A stretch of DNA of 5,557 nucleotides, taken from contig JACIYY010000284.1 of assembly GCA_014359685.1 (NCBI GenBank), forward strand, positions 1 to 5,557. Reading direction: 5' to 3'. Below the pieces are notes generated by a model. That model was not told the origin of the DNA and searched no databases. It worked only from the letters and a program-made list of their open reading frames with translations. Shown here in pieces: positions 1-5,557 of this stretch. The stretch's first letter is position 1. Every line of letters begins with the position of its first letter. This DNA is from Porphyrobacter sp. GTDB taxonomy: Bacteria; Pseudomonadota; Alphaproteobacteria; Sphingomonadales; Sphingomonadaceae. Made by a program: the position numbers and the translations under genes.

Positions 1-294
1 GGCCAGCGGGCGGGCGGCGGTGCGCGCCACCTGCCGGTCGAGATCGGCATCGACGATGTCGTTATAGACGCAGCCCGCCCCGCGCATGGCGATGGCCCCG
101 ACCAGCAGCCAGCCGAGCAGCCCCCATTGCGGGCCGGTGCCGGCCAGCCACACGCCCCAGGCGCAGGGCCAGAACAGCAGCCACCAGCCGATCGGCCGGT
201 CGAACCGCGCCAGCAGCGCATAGTCGCGCCAGCGCGCCGGCAGGCGGGCGACGAGGCCGCGATGCTCGCTGTCGGGCGGGGTCGGTTCGGCCAT
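1..294 (-). CDS. ubiA: 4-hydroxybenzoate polyprenyltransferase UbiA, N-terminal part (cut by window edge)
   Basis: UbiA is an inner-membrane enzyme that attaches the polyprenyl tail to 4-hydroxybenzoate in ubiquinone synthesis. Only the first 98 codons are present; the family is usually about 290-300 residues, so roughly two thirds lie beyond the left edge. Visible are the segment RPIGWWLLFWPCAWG (residues 33-47, first membrane helix), a second hydrophobic stretch near residues 57-70, and the prenyl-diphosphate/Mg2+ binding motif NDIVDADLD (residues 78-86; N78, D79, D82, D86 fit NDxxDxxxD), followed by the family-typical RTAARPL. The ATG at 294-292 gives a normal N-terminus; no strong Shine-Dalgarno is visible, only G-rich sequence next to the start. 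It is divergent from the M20 peptidase gene. The family call is firm. The tail length (probably decaprenyl in this kind of bacterium) is inference. Confidence 0.95.
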   Translation of the reverse strand, partial: MAEPTPPDSEHRGLVARLPARWRDYALLARFDRPIGWWLLFWPCAWGVWLAGTGPQWGLLGWLLVGAIAMRGAGCVYNDIVDADLDRQVARTAARPLA

Positions 295-343
295 CCCCCG
301 CGCCGTAGTCCAGCCGGCGCGCCCCCGAAAGGGGACAGGCCGC

Positions 344-368
344 TTGCGCCGCGTTGGCCGACGCGCAA
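344..368. repeat. Interrupted inverted repeat in the divergent ubiA / M20 peptidase intergenic region
   Basis: TTGCGC at 344-349 is exactly inverted as GCGCAA at 363-368. An alternative overlapping dyad, CGCGT (350-354) against ACGCG (361-365), is centred on GGCC (356-359) with one mismatched pair (355/360). It lies 37 bp before the peptidase start and about 50 bp before the ubiA start on the other strand, so it could be an operator or a 5'-UTR hairpin. In DNA this GC-rich, short inverted repeats arise readily by chance, so the regulatory reading is inference only. I could not identify convincing -35/-10 boxes anywhere in 295-405. Confidence 0.25.
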
Positions 369-393
369 CAAGCAGAGCGATCCGCCCCTGCCC

Positions 394-398
394 GAAGG
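394..398 (+). promoter_or_regulatory. Ribosome binding site GAAGG of the M20 peptidase gene
   Basis: GAAGG lies 7 nt before the ATG at 406. It decides the start: the frame is open upstream to position 127, but that extension is antisense to ubiA, and only the 406 ATG has both this site and an immediate signal peptide. Confidence 0.65.
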
Positions 399-405
399 CT
401 TGCCG

Positions 406-1806
406 ATGCGCCCGCTCTTGCCCCGCCTGACCGCCACCCTTGCTCTCGCCCTCGCATTCGCCGCCCCGCTGGCTGCGCAGGAGGGCGGCCCGACGACGGA
501 GGCAGGGCGCGAAGCGCTGACGATCCTGCGCGAGGCGATCGAGGTGCCGACCGTGGCGGGTCGCGGACAGGTGCCGGCGTTGGCCGCGGCGCTGACCGCG
601 CGGCTGGTCGCGGCCGGCTTCGCGCCTGCTGACGTGGCCTTCGTGCCGGTGGGCGAGACCGGCTACCTCACTGCCCGCTATCCGGGCCGCGACCGCGCCG
701 CCGCGCCGATCGTGGTGCTCGCCCATATGGATGTGGTGGAAGCGAGGCCCGAGGATTGGGAGCGCGACCCCTTCGCCGCCATCGTCGAGGACGGCTATGT
801 CTTCGGGCGCGGCGCGCTCGACAACAAGGGCGATCTGGCGATGGTTACCGCAGCGATGATCGACCTGAAGCGCGAAGGCTGGGTGCCGGGCCGCGATGTC
901 GTGCTGCTGCTGACCGGCGACGAGGAGACGCAGATGGCGACCACCGCCGCCGCCGCGCAGGCGCTGCGGGGCGCAGGCCTGGTGCTGAACGCCGATTCGG
1001 GCGGCGGCGAGCTGGCACCCGACGGCACCCCGTTCGCCTATACGGTGCAGGCCGGGGAGAAGACCTATGCCGATTTCCGCCTGACGCTGACCGATCCCGG
1101 CGGCCATTCCAGCCGGCCCGGCGCCACCAACGCCATCGCCGCGATGAGCGCCGCGCTGACCGCCATCGCGCAGCACCGCTTTCCCCCGCAGCTCAGCCCG
1201 CTGACCAAGGCCTTCTGGGAAGGCACCGCCGCGCAGGCCGAGCCGGAGCTGGCCGCCGCAATGCGCGCCTTCGCCGCCGATCCGGGCGATGCCGCCGCGG
1301 CCGAGGCGCTGTCGGCGCGGCGCGAATATGTCGGCCTGGTCCGCACCACCTGCGTGCCGACGATGGTAAAGGGCGGTCACGCCCCCAACGCGCTGCCCCA
1401 GTCGGTCACCGCCAATGTCAATTGCCGGATCTTCCCCGGCACCTCCCGCGCCGAGGTGCAGGCGGTGCTGACGGAGCTGGTCGCCAATCCCGCCATCGCC
1501 ATCGCCTTTCAGGACAACGGCACGCTCGAATCGCTGGAATCCCCGCTCCAGCCGGAGATCATGGCGGCGATCCGCACCGCCGTGGAGGAGCGCGCGCCCG
1601 GCCTCGCCATCGTCCCCGGCATGAGCGCGGGGGCGACCGATTCGATGCATTTCCGCGCGCTCGGCATCCCGGCGCTGGGGGTCTCGGCCGCATTCCTGAA
1701 GCCAGAGGATGATTTCGCGCACGGCTTGAACGAGCGTCTGCCGCTGGCGACGATCGATCCCGGCGTGCGGCAGTGGAAGACGATGCTGCGCGCCATCGCG
1801 CAATAG
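406..1806 (+). CDS. Secreted M20-family zinc metallopeptidase (M20/M25/M40 hydrolase)
   Basis: The 466-residue product is a di-zinc amidohydrolase of the DapE/ACY1/CPG2 superfamily, cleaving a peptide or N-acyl-amino-acid bond; the substrate cannot be read from sequence. Residues 1-24 form a signal peptide (Arg2 and Arg7, a hydrophobic Ala/Leu core, PLAA before Gln25), so it should act in the periplasm. All catalytic positions are present: H107 and D109 in AHMDVV, bridging D139 in GALDNKGD, general base E173 and ligand E174 in GDEET, ligand D197 in LNADSGGG, H439 in FAHGLNE, and lid-domain H234 in PGGHSSRP. The lid domain (about 215-345) ends with the family block VKGGHAPNALPQ (321-332) and RIFPG (341-345). 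This block and D197 rather than Glu look closer to the carboxypeptidase S/PM20D1 branch than to cytoplasmic DapE, and no succinyl-diaminopimelate role is implied. rsmE follows after 14 bp, probably in the same transcript. Family firm; specificity open. Confidence 0.92.
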   Translation: MRPLLPRLTATLALALAFAAPLAAQEGGPTTEAGREALTILREAIEVPTVAGRGQVPALAAALTARLVAAGFAPADVAFVPVGETGYLTARYPGRDRAAAPIVVLAHMDVVEARPEDWERDPFAAIVEDGYVFGRGALDNKGDLAMVTAAMIDLKREGWVPGRDVVLLLTGDEETQMATTAAAAQALRGAGLVLNADSGGGELAPDGTPFAYTVQAGEKTYADFRLTLTDPGGHSSRPGATNAIAAMSAALTAIAQHRFPPQLSPLTKAFWEGTAAQAEPELAAAMRAFAADPGDAAAAEALSARREYVGLVRTTCVPTMVKGGHAPNALPQSVTANVNCRIFPGTSRAEVQAVLTELVANPAIAIAFQDNGTLESLESPLQPEIMAAIRTAVEERAPGLAIVPGMSAGATDSMHFRALGIPALGVSAAFLKPEDDFAHGLNERLPLATIDPGVRQWKTMLRAIAQ

Positions 1807-1820
1807 CCCCGCCCCCGCTG

Positions 1821-2564
1821 ATGCCCGCGACGCCCGCCTGGCCCCCGCGCAGCGCCCCGCGCCTGTTCGTCGCCGCGCCGCTGGCCGAAGGGGCGGAGGT
1901 GGTGCTGGACGGGGGCCAGGCGCATTATCTGCTGCGGGTGATGCGCGCCGCGCCGGGCGATGCGGTGGTGCTGTGCGACGATGTCACCGGCGAATGGGCG
2001 GCCACGATCGCCTCTGCCGGCAGGCGCGAGGCGGTGCTGCGGGTCGGCGCTCGGCTGCGCGGGCGCGAGCCGGTGCCCGACCTGTGGCTGTGCGCGGCGC
2101 TGCTGAAGAAGGACCGCTTCGACCTGGTGCTGGAAAAGGCCAGCGAGCTGGGCGTGCGGCGGATCGTCCCGGTCCTCGCCCGCCGCTGCGTCGCCGACCG
2201 CCTCAACCCCGATCGCGCGCGGGCCATCCTGACCGAGGCGGCCGAGCAATGCGCGCGCACCGCCCTGCCCGAACTGGCCGACACCGTGACGCTGGCGGCG
2301 CTGCTGCGCGACTGGCCGGCAGAGCGCACGCTGTTCTTCGCCGACGAGCAGGGCGGCGACCCGGCGGCCGCCGCCTTCGCCGCGCATCCGGCCCCGGCCG
2401 CGCTGCTGGTCGGCCCCGAAGGCGGCTTCGACGATGCCGAGCGGGCCGCCGTGCGCGCGCTGCCGCAGGCCCGGCCGATCACGCTCGGCCCGCGCATCCT
2501 GCGCGGCGAGACCGCCGCCATCGCCGGGTGCGCGCTGTGGATGGGCACGGCCGGGGACTGGTAA
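1821..2564 (+). CDS. rsmE: 16S rRNA (uracil(1498)-N3)-methyltransferase RsmE
   Basis: RsmE uses S-adenosylmethionine to methylate N3 of U1498 in helix 44 of 16S rRNA, at the decoding centre of the assembled 30S subunit. The 247-residue product has the usual length. It shows the N-terminal PUA-like RNA-binding domain (PRLFV at 13-17; HYLLRVMRAAPGD at 35-47) and a C-terminal SPOUT trefoil-knot domain: KKDRFDLVLEKASELGV (96-112), EAAEQCAR (139-146), the knot/SAM motifs GPEGGF (198-203) and LGPRILRGETA (222-232). The ATG at 1821 is chosen because it places PRLFV a normal distance from the N-terminus; an in-frame GTG at 1773 would overlap the peptidase. No Shine-Dalgarno precedes it; with only 14 bp from the peptidase stop, translation probably depends on coupling. 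gshA lies downstream on the same strand, a neighbour pair seen in other alphaproteobacteria. Confidence 0.96.
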   Translation: MPATPAWPPRSAPRLFVAAPLAEGAEVVLDGGQAHYLLRVMRAAPGDAVVLCDDVTGEWAATIASAGRREAVLRVGARLRGREPVPDLWLCAALLKKDRFDLVLEKASELGVRRIVPVLARRCVADRLNPDRARAILTEAAEQCARTALPELADTVTLAALLRDWPAERTLFFADEQGGDPAAAAFAAHPAPAALLVGPEGGFDDAERAAVRALPQARPITLGPRILRGETAAIAGCALWMGTAGDW

Positions 2565-2568
2565 GCGA

Positions 2569-2590
2569 GCCGGCAGGGCCGGCCGATTTT
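2569..2590 (+). terminator. Weak hairpin plus T4 between rsmE and gshA
   Basis: GCCGG (2569-2573) and CCGGC (2579-2583) form a 5-bp stem with a CAGGG loop, and TTTT follows at 2587-2590 after a CGA spacer. The stem is short and the T-run is offset, so this is at most a partial terminator or processing site; efficient termination here is unlikely if gshA is expressed from upstream. It may be chance in GC-rich DNA. Confidence 0.2.
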
Positions 2591-2630
2591 GTGCTGGCGC
2601 GGCCCCGGTGATGGGACTAGCGGCGCGCTG

Positions 2631-4016
2631 ATGAGCACCCGCACCGCCACCGTTCAGGAAGAGCCGCCGATCGAACGGCGCGACCAGCTGGTGGCGCCGA
2701 TGCAGCAGGGCGAAAAGCCGCGCGAGGCATGGCGCATCGGCACCGAGCACGAGAAGCTGGTCTATCGCCGCAGCGACCACGCCGCGCCCTCCTATGACGA
2801 GCCCGGCGGCATCCGCGACATCCTGATGCAGCTGACCGAGTTCGGCTGGCAGCCGGTCGAGGAGGAGGGGCCGGACGGCATCCGCCGGGTAATCGCGATG
2901 AGCGGCCCAGACGGCGCGGTCAGCCTGGAGCCGGCCGGCCAGCTGGAGCTGTCGGGCGCGCCGCTGGAGAATCTGCACCAGACCTGCGCGGAAACCGGCC
3001 GCCATCTCGACCAGGTCAAGGCCATCGGCGAACGCTGCGGCGTCGGCTTCCTGGGGCTGGGGATGTGGCCCGACAAGACCCGCGAGGCGCTGCCGATCAT
3101 GCCCAAGGGCCGCTATGCGATCATGCTGCGCCACATGCCGCGCGTGGGCACGATGGGCCTCGACATGATGCTGCGGACCTGCACCATCCAGGTCAATCTC
3201 GACTATGCCTCCGAACCCGACATGGTGAAGAAGTTCCGCGTCGGGCTGGCCTTGCAGCCGCTGGCGACCGCTCTGTTCGCCAATTCGCCGTTCACCGAAG
3301 GCAAGCCCAACGGTTTCCTCAGCTATCGCAGCCACATCTGGTCGGACACCGATCCGCACCGAACCGGGATGCTGCCCTTCGTGTTCGAGGACGGGTTCGG
3401 CTACGAACGCTATGTCGACTACATGCTCGACGTGCCGATGTATTTCGTCTTCCGCAACGGCAGGTATATCGACGCCGCCGGGCAGAGCTTCCGCGATTTC
3501 CTGCAAGGCCGGCTGCCGGCGCTGCCGGGCGAACTGCCGCGGCCGAGCGATTGGTGGGATCACCTGTCCACCGCCTTCCCCGAAGTGCGGATGAAGAGCT
3601 TTCTGGAGATGCGCGGCGCCGATGGGGGCCCTTGGAACCGCATCTGCGCGCTGCCGGCGCTGTGGGTCGGGCTGCTCTACGACGATACCGCGCTCGATGC
3701 CGCCTGGGATCTGGTCCGGCACTGGACGATGGAGCAGCGCGAGGCGCTGCGCGACGCGGTGCCCCGGCTGGCGCTCGACGCCCCGGTGCCCGGCGGCGGC
3801 ACGCTGCGCGACCTCGCGCGCGAGGCGCTGGCGATCGCGCGCGGCGGGCTGCAGGCGCGGCGGCGGATCAGTGCGAGCGGGGAGAGCGAGGCGGGCTTCC
3901 TCGAACCGCTGGAGGAGATCGTCGCCAGCGGCAAGGTGCCGGCGCAGCGGCTGCTCGACAAGTTCCACGGCCCCTGGGGCGGCGACATCGACCGGGTGTA
4001 CGAGGAAAGCTTCTAG
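2631..4016 (+). CDS. gshA: Glutamate-cysteine ligase, plant/alphaproteobacterial type
   Basis: GshA makes gamma-glutamylcysteine from glutamate, cysteine and ATP, the first step of glutathione synthesis in the cytoplasm. The 461-residue product is the class shared by alphaproteobacteria and plants, not the E. coli type. Conserved blocks include WRIGTEHEKLVY (34-45), SLEPAGQLELSGAPLENLHQ (98-117), PIMPKGRY (155-162), GLDMMLRTCTIQVNLDY (176-192), ANSPFTEGKPNGF (217-229), HIWSDTDPHRTG (235-246), MRGADGGPWNR (327-337) and LWVGLLYDD (344-352). C119 and C339 match the cysteine pair conserved across plant and proteobacterial enzymes; the second plant pair is alanine here (A282, A297). ATG 2631 is preferred because it gives the normal N-terminus; TTG 2589 in the same frame is unlikely. 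There is no good Shine-Dalgarno, but the stop of a 6-codon upstream reading frame overlaps the start (TGATG, 2629-2633). A terminator-like hairpin follows directly. Confidence 0.97.
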   Translation: MSTRTATVQEEPPIERRDQLVAPMQQGEKPREAWRIGTEHEKLVYRRSDHAAPSYDEPGGIRDILMQLTEFGWQPVEEEGPDGIRRVIAMSGPDGAVSLEPAGQLELSGAPLENLHQTCAETGRHLDQVKAIGERCGVGFLGLGMWPDKTREALPIMPKGRYAIMLRHMPRVGTMGLDMMLRTCTIQVNLDYASEPDMVKKFRVGLALQPLATALFANSPFTEGKPNGFLSYRSHIWSDTDPHRTGMLPFVFEDGFGYERYVDYMLDVPMYFVFRNGRYIDAAGQSFRDFLQGRLPALPGELPRPSDWWDHLSTAFPEVRMKSFLEMRGADGGPWNRICALPALWVGLLYDDTALDAAWDLVRHWTMEQREALRDAVPRLALDAPVPGGGTLRDLAREALAIARGGLQARRRISASGESEAGFLEPLEEIVASGKVPAQRLLDKFHGPWGGDIDRVYEESF

Positions 4017-4039
4017 GCTCCGCCGGCGACGGAGCCTTT
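4015..4039 (+). terminator. Probable intrinsic terminator after gshA
   Basis: AGGCTCCG (4015-4022) pairs perfectly with CGGAGCCT (4030-4037) around a 7-nt loop, giving an 8-bp GC-rich stem, and further T residues follow at 4038-4039. The stem begins at the second base of the gshA TAG stop. The T-run is short, so termination may be partial and leave some readthrough into the 66-aa gene. A competing fold is described in the findings. Confidence 0.55.
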
Positions 4040-4067
4040 CGCCTCCGGCGGCGTTGGGGCTTCGAGC

Positions 4068-4073
4068 AAGGAG
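4068..4073 (+). promoter_or_regulatory. Strong ribosome binding site AAGGAG of the 66-aa gene
   Basis: AAGGAG sits 7 nt before the ATG at 4081, the best Shine-Dalgarno match in the window. It is the main evidence that the short reading frame is a real gene and fixes its start. Confidence 0.75.
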
Positions 4074-4080
4074 AGCTGTC

Positions 4081-4281
4081 ATGCTGATCAGGATCGCCGC
4101 CCTGGGGGCGCTGGGCTATGCCGGGTACCGCCTGTGGCGCAGCGGCGCGCTGTCGGGCGCGGCCGGGTCGGCGCGGGTTCCGCCGCCGCTGTCGGTGGGG
4201 CGCCAGCCCGGGCTCGCCGGCGGCCCGCTGAGCGCGGAGGCCACGCTGATCCATCCGGGCGAGGACATGCCGCGGGGATAG
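4081..4281 (+). CDS. Small single-helix membrane protein of unknown function (66 aa)
   Basis: I do not recognise a named family. Residues 1-19 (MLIRIAALGALGYAGYRLW) form one hydrophobic, Gly/Ala/Tyr-containing helix with Arg4, Arg17 and Arg20 at its ends. This reads as an uncleaved membrane anchor, since no good signal peptidase site follows. Residues 21-66 are small, Gly/Pro/Ala/Ser-rich and probably disordered, with GGPLSAEATLIHPGED at 47-62 and a short charged end. The gene has a strong Shine-Dalgarno and its own space between the gshA terminator and smc. The in-frame open region upstream to 3622 is only a shadow of gshA. The stop codon lies at the end of the first copy of a 14-bp tandem duplication. 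It converges on smc with 45 bp between the two stops. Being a gene is likely; function is unknown. A short signal-anchored or secreted peptide is the alternative. Confidence 0.7.
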   Translation: MLIRIAALGALGYAGYRLWRSGALSGAAGSARVPPPLSVGRQPGLAGGPLSAEATLIHPGEDMPRG

Positions 4282-4295
4282 TGCCGCGCGGATAG
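4268..4295. repeat. 14-bp tandem direct repeat across the stop of the 66-aa gene
   Basis: TGCCGCGGGGATAG (4268-4281) is followed directly by TGCCGCGCGGATAG (4282-4295), 13 of 14 bases identical. The first copy encodes the last residues and the TAG stop; the second lies in the 3' untranslated stretch. It looks like a short slippage duplication. Confidence 0.7.
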
Positions 4296-4326
4296 CGCCG
4301 CACGCGCCGCCGGCTGACGGGCGCCT

Positions 4327-5557
4327 TCATTCCGCCGCCAGCAGCGCCTCCGCCCCGCCGAGATCGACGCTGACGAGGCGGCTGACCCCCTTCTCCACCA
4401 TCGTCACCCCGAACAAGCGGTGCATCCGGCTCATCGTCACCGCATTGTGGGTGACGATCAGGTAACGGGTGGCGGTTTCCTCCACCATCACGTCGAGCAG
4501 GTCGCAGAAGCGGTCGATATTGGCATCGTCGAGCGGGGCGTCGACCTCGTCCAGCACGCAGATCGGCGCCGGGTTGGTCAGGAACAGCGCGAAAATCAGC
4601 GCCACCGCGGTCAGCGCCTGCTCCCCGCCCGACAGCAGCGTCAGCGATTGCAGCCGCTTGCCGGGCGGCTGGGCGTAGATTTCCAGCCCCGCCTCCAGCG
4701 GATCGTCGGAATCGACCAGCGCCAGATGCGCCTGCCCGCCTTCGAACAGCCGGGTGAACAGCCGGCGGAAGTGCCCGTCGACGGCCTCGAAGGCGGCGCG
4801 CAGCCGCTCGCGCCCCTCGCGGTTGAGGCTGCCGATCGAGCCGCGCAGGCGGGCGACCGCCTCGCCCAATTCGGCCTGCTCGGCGGCGCTGGTGCCGTGC
4901 TGGCGCTCGGCCTCGGCCAGCTCGTCGGCGGCGACCAGGTTGACCGGGCCGATCCGCTCGCGCTCGGCGCCCAGCCGGTCGTGGGCGGCGGCCTCGTCCT
5001 CGGCGGCGGAGACATCGGCGGCGGCAAAGGCGAAGCGTTCGGGCAGCAAAGGCGGCGGGCACTGGAACCGCTCGCCCGACTGGCGCGCGGCATCGCTGCG
5101 GCGTGCCTCGGCGGCCTCGGCGCGGGCGGCGGCGCCGGCGCGGCCCTCGCGCGCGGCGAGCAGCGCGTCACTGGCCCTGGCGAGCGCGGCATCGGCCTGT
5201 GCGGCCCCGGCACTGGTAGTGGCCAGCATCGCCTCGGCCTCGGCCAGAGCGACAGCCAGCGCGTCGCGCCGGGCCGCGCCCTCGGCGATCTCGGCGCGCA
5301 GCGCGGCGGGGCGCTCGGCGATGGCGGCGCGCTCGGCGGCGATCTCCTCGAAGCGGCGGGCCGAATCCGCCAGCCGGCGGGCGGCGTCGCCGGCGCGGGC
5401 CTGCCAGCCGCGAATGTCGGCGCGCCCGGTGGCGACCCGCTCGCGCCCCTGCGCCAGCGCCTGATCGTGCGCGGCGAGCGCGGCGGCGGCCCCTTGCAGC
5501 GCGGTTCGCGCGGCATCGTTGCGCTCTCGCGCGGCGGCCAGCGCGGCGCGGCCGAGA
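4327..5557 (-). CDS. smc: Chromosome segregation/condensation ATPase Smc, C-terminal part (cut by window edge)
   Basis: Smc forms the ring-shaped condensin with ScpA and ScpB that compacts and separates sister chromosomes. The last 409 residues are present, and the frame stays open to the right edge; full-length bacterial Smc is about 1,150 residues. Numbering from the edge, residues 1 to about 200 are the returning arm of the coiled coil, extremely Ala/Arg/Glu-rich. The head half follows: GPVNLVA (203-209), [12 protein letters not shown] (263-274), ABC signature LSGGEQ (308-313), Walker B and D-loop [12 protein letters not shown] (332-343, D336 and catalytic E337) and the switch histidine in IVTHN (H370). 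The Walker A half lies outside the window. It ends in TGA at 4329-4327, tail to tail with the 66-aa gene, and I see no clear terminator for it. A Met codon at 5229 sits inside the coil and is not a start. MukB and Rad50 are excluded by the head motifs and order. Confidence 0.96.
   Translation of the reverse strand, partial: LGRAALAAARERNDAARTALQGAAAALAAHDQALAQGRERVATGRADIRGWQARAGDAARRLADSARRFEEIAAERAAIAERPAALRAEIAEGAARRDALAVALAEAEAMLATTSAGAAQADAALARASDALLAAREGRAGAAARAEAAEARRSDAARQSGERFQCPPPLLPERFAFAAADVSAAEDEAAAHDRLGAERERIGPVNLVAADELAEAERQHGTSAAEQAELGEAVARLRGSIGSLNREGRERLRAAFEAVDGHFRRLFTRLFEGGQAHLALVDSDDPLEAGLEIYAQPPGKRLQSLTLLSGGEQALTAVALIFALFLTNPAPICVLDEVDAPLDDANIDRFCDLLDVMVEETATRYLIVTHNAVTMSRMHRLFGVTMVEKGVSRLVSVDLGGAEALLAAE

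Noticed and set aside
323..334. CCCC-GAAA-GGGG tetraloop hairpin in the divergent intergenic region
   Set aside because: Only four base pairs and no T-run on either strand; too short to call a terminator or structured RNA.
127..405. In-frame N-terminal extension of the peptidase
   Set aside because: It is antisense to ubiA, has no family similarity, and would bury the signal peptide that begins at 406 behind its own ribosome binding site.
756..1712. 318-codon frame on the plus strand inside the peptidase gene, and similar frames at 3065-4087 and 1973-2611
   Set aside because: Shifted-frame shadows of M20, gshA and rsmE. They are Arg-rich, without motifs, while the true frames show complete conserved active sites.
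1773..1820. GTG start giving rsmE 16 extra residues
   Set aside because: It overlaps the end of the peptidase gene, has no ribosome binding site, and places the conserved PRLFV start of the PUA-like domain too far from the N-terminus.
1509..4082. 857-codon open reading frame on the minus strand, antisense to the peptidase, rsmE and gshA
   Set aside because: It covers three firmly identified genes on the other strand. Its translation is low-complexity Arg/Gln/Ala/His/Pro-rich with no recognisable domain, as expected for the complement of GC-rich codons. Long antisense frames are common in such genomes.
4282..4326. Shared bidirectional terminator between the 66-aa gene and smc
   Set aside because: The best pairing is GCGCC (4304-4308) with GGCGC (4320-4324), five pairs with an 11-nt loop and no T-run on either strand; too weak to annotate.
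5227..5229. ATG at 5229 as the start of a separate 300-aa ABC-type ATPase
   Set aside because: The frame stays open upstream to the window edge with continuous coiled-coil composition, and the head is the C-terminal half of Smc with no Walker A, so this is an internal methionine.
1..5557. Mobile elements, CRISPR arrays, tRNA or rRNA genes, toxin-antitoxin or defence genes
   Set aside because: None was seen. The plus- and minus-strand genes are recognisable housekeeping families of uniform base composition, with short intergenic gaps and no terminal inverted repeats, transposase motifs or spaced repeats.

Overview
The window is an ordinary housekeeping stretch from a very GC-rich alphaproteobacterium, most likely a member of the Sphingomonadales. 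Support for this is the plant/alphaproteobacterial type of GshA, the grouping of ubiA with rsmE and gshA, the strong G/C bias at third codon positions and the very alanine-rich proteins. The order-level assignment is inference from sequence character, not from a search.

Layout from left to right. (1) The N-terminal 98 codons of ubiA (ubiquinone biosynthesis prenyltransferase) read leftward off the edge of the window. (2) A 111-bp divergent intergenic region holds a small interrupted inverted repeat. (3) Three genes read rightward in close succession: a secreted M20-family metallopeptidase, rsmE (16S rRNA m3U1498 methyltransferase) and gshA (glutamate-cysteine ligase). The gaps are 14 and 66 bp, and neither rsmE nor gshA has a clear Shine-Dalgarno sequence, so co-transcription and translational coupling are likely. 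(4) A hairpin that begins inside the gshA stop codon looks like an intrinsic terminator. (5) A 66-residue single-helix protein of unknown function follows, with a strong ribosome binding site and a 14-bp tandem duplication at its stop codon. (6) The C-terminal 409 residues of the chromosome condensation ATPase Smc read leftward, convergent with the small gene and continuing past the right edge.

The genes do not form one pathway. UbiA serves quinone synthesis in the inner membrane, RsmE modifies the ribosome, GshA starts glutathione synthesis in the cytoplasm, the M20 enzyme carries a signal peptide and should act in the periplasm, and Smc organises the chromosome. No mobile element, CRISPR array, tRNA, rRNA or defence system was seen, and I found no convincing new biological system. 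The points most worth a second look are the uncharacterised 66-aa protein with its duplicated stop region, the exported M20 enzyme inside an otherwise cytoplasmic housekeeping cluster, the cysteine pattern of GshA, and the possible competing RNA folds after gshA.
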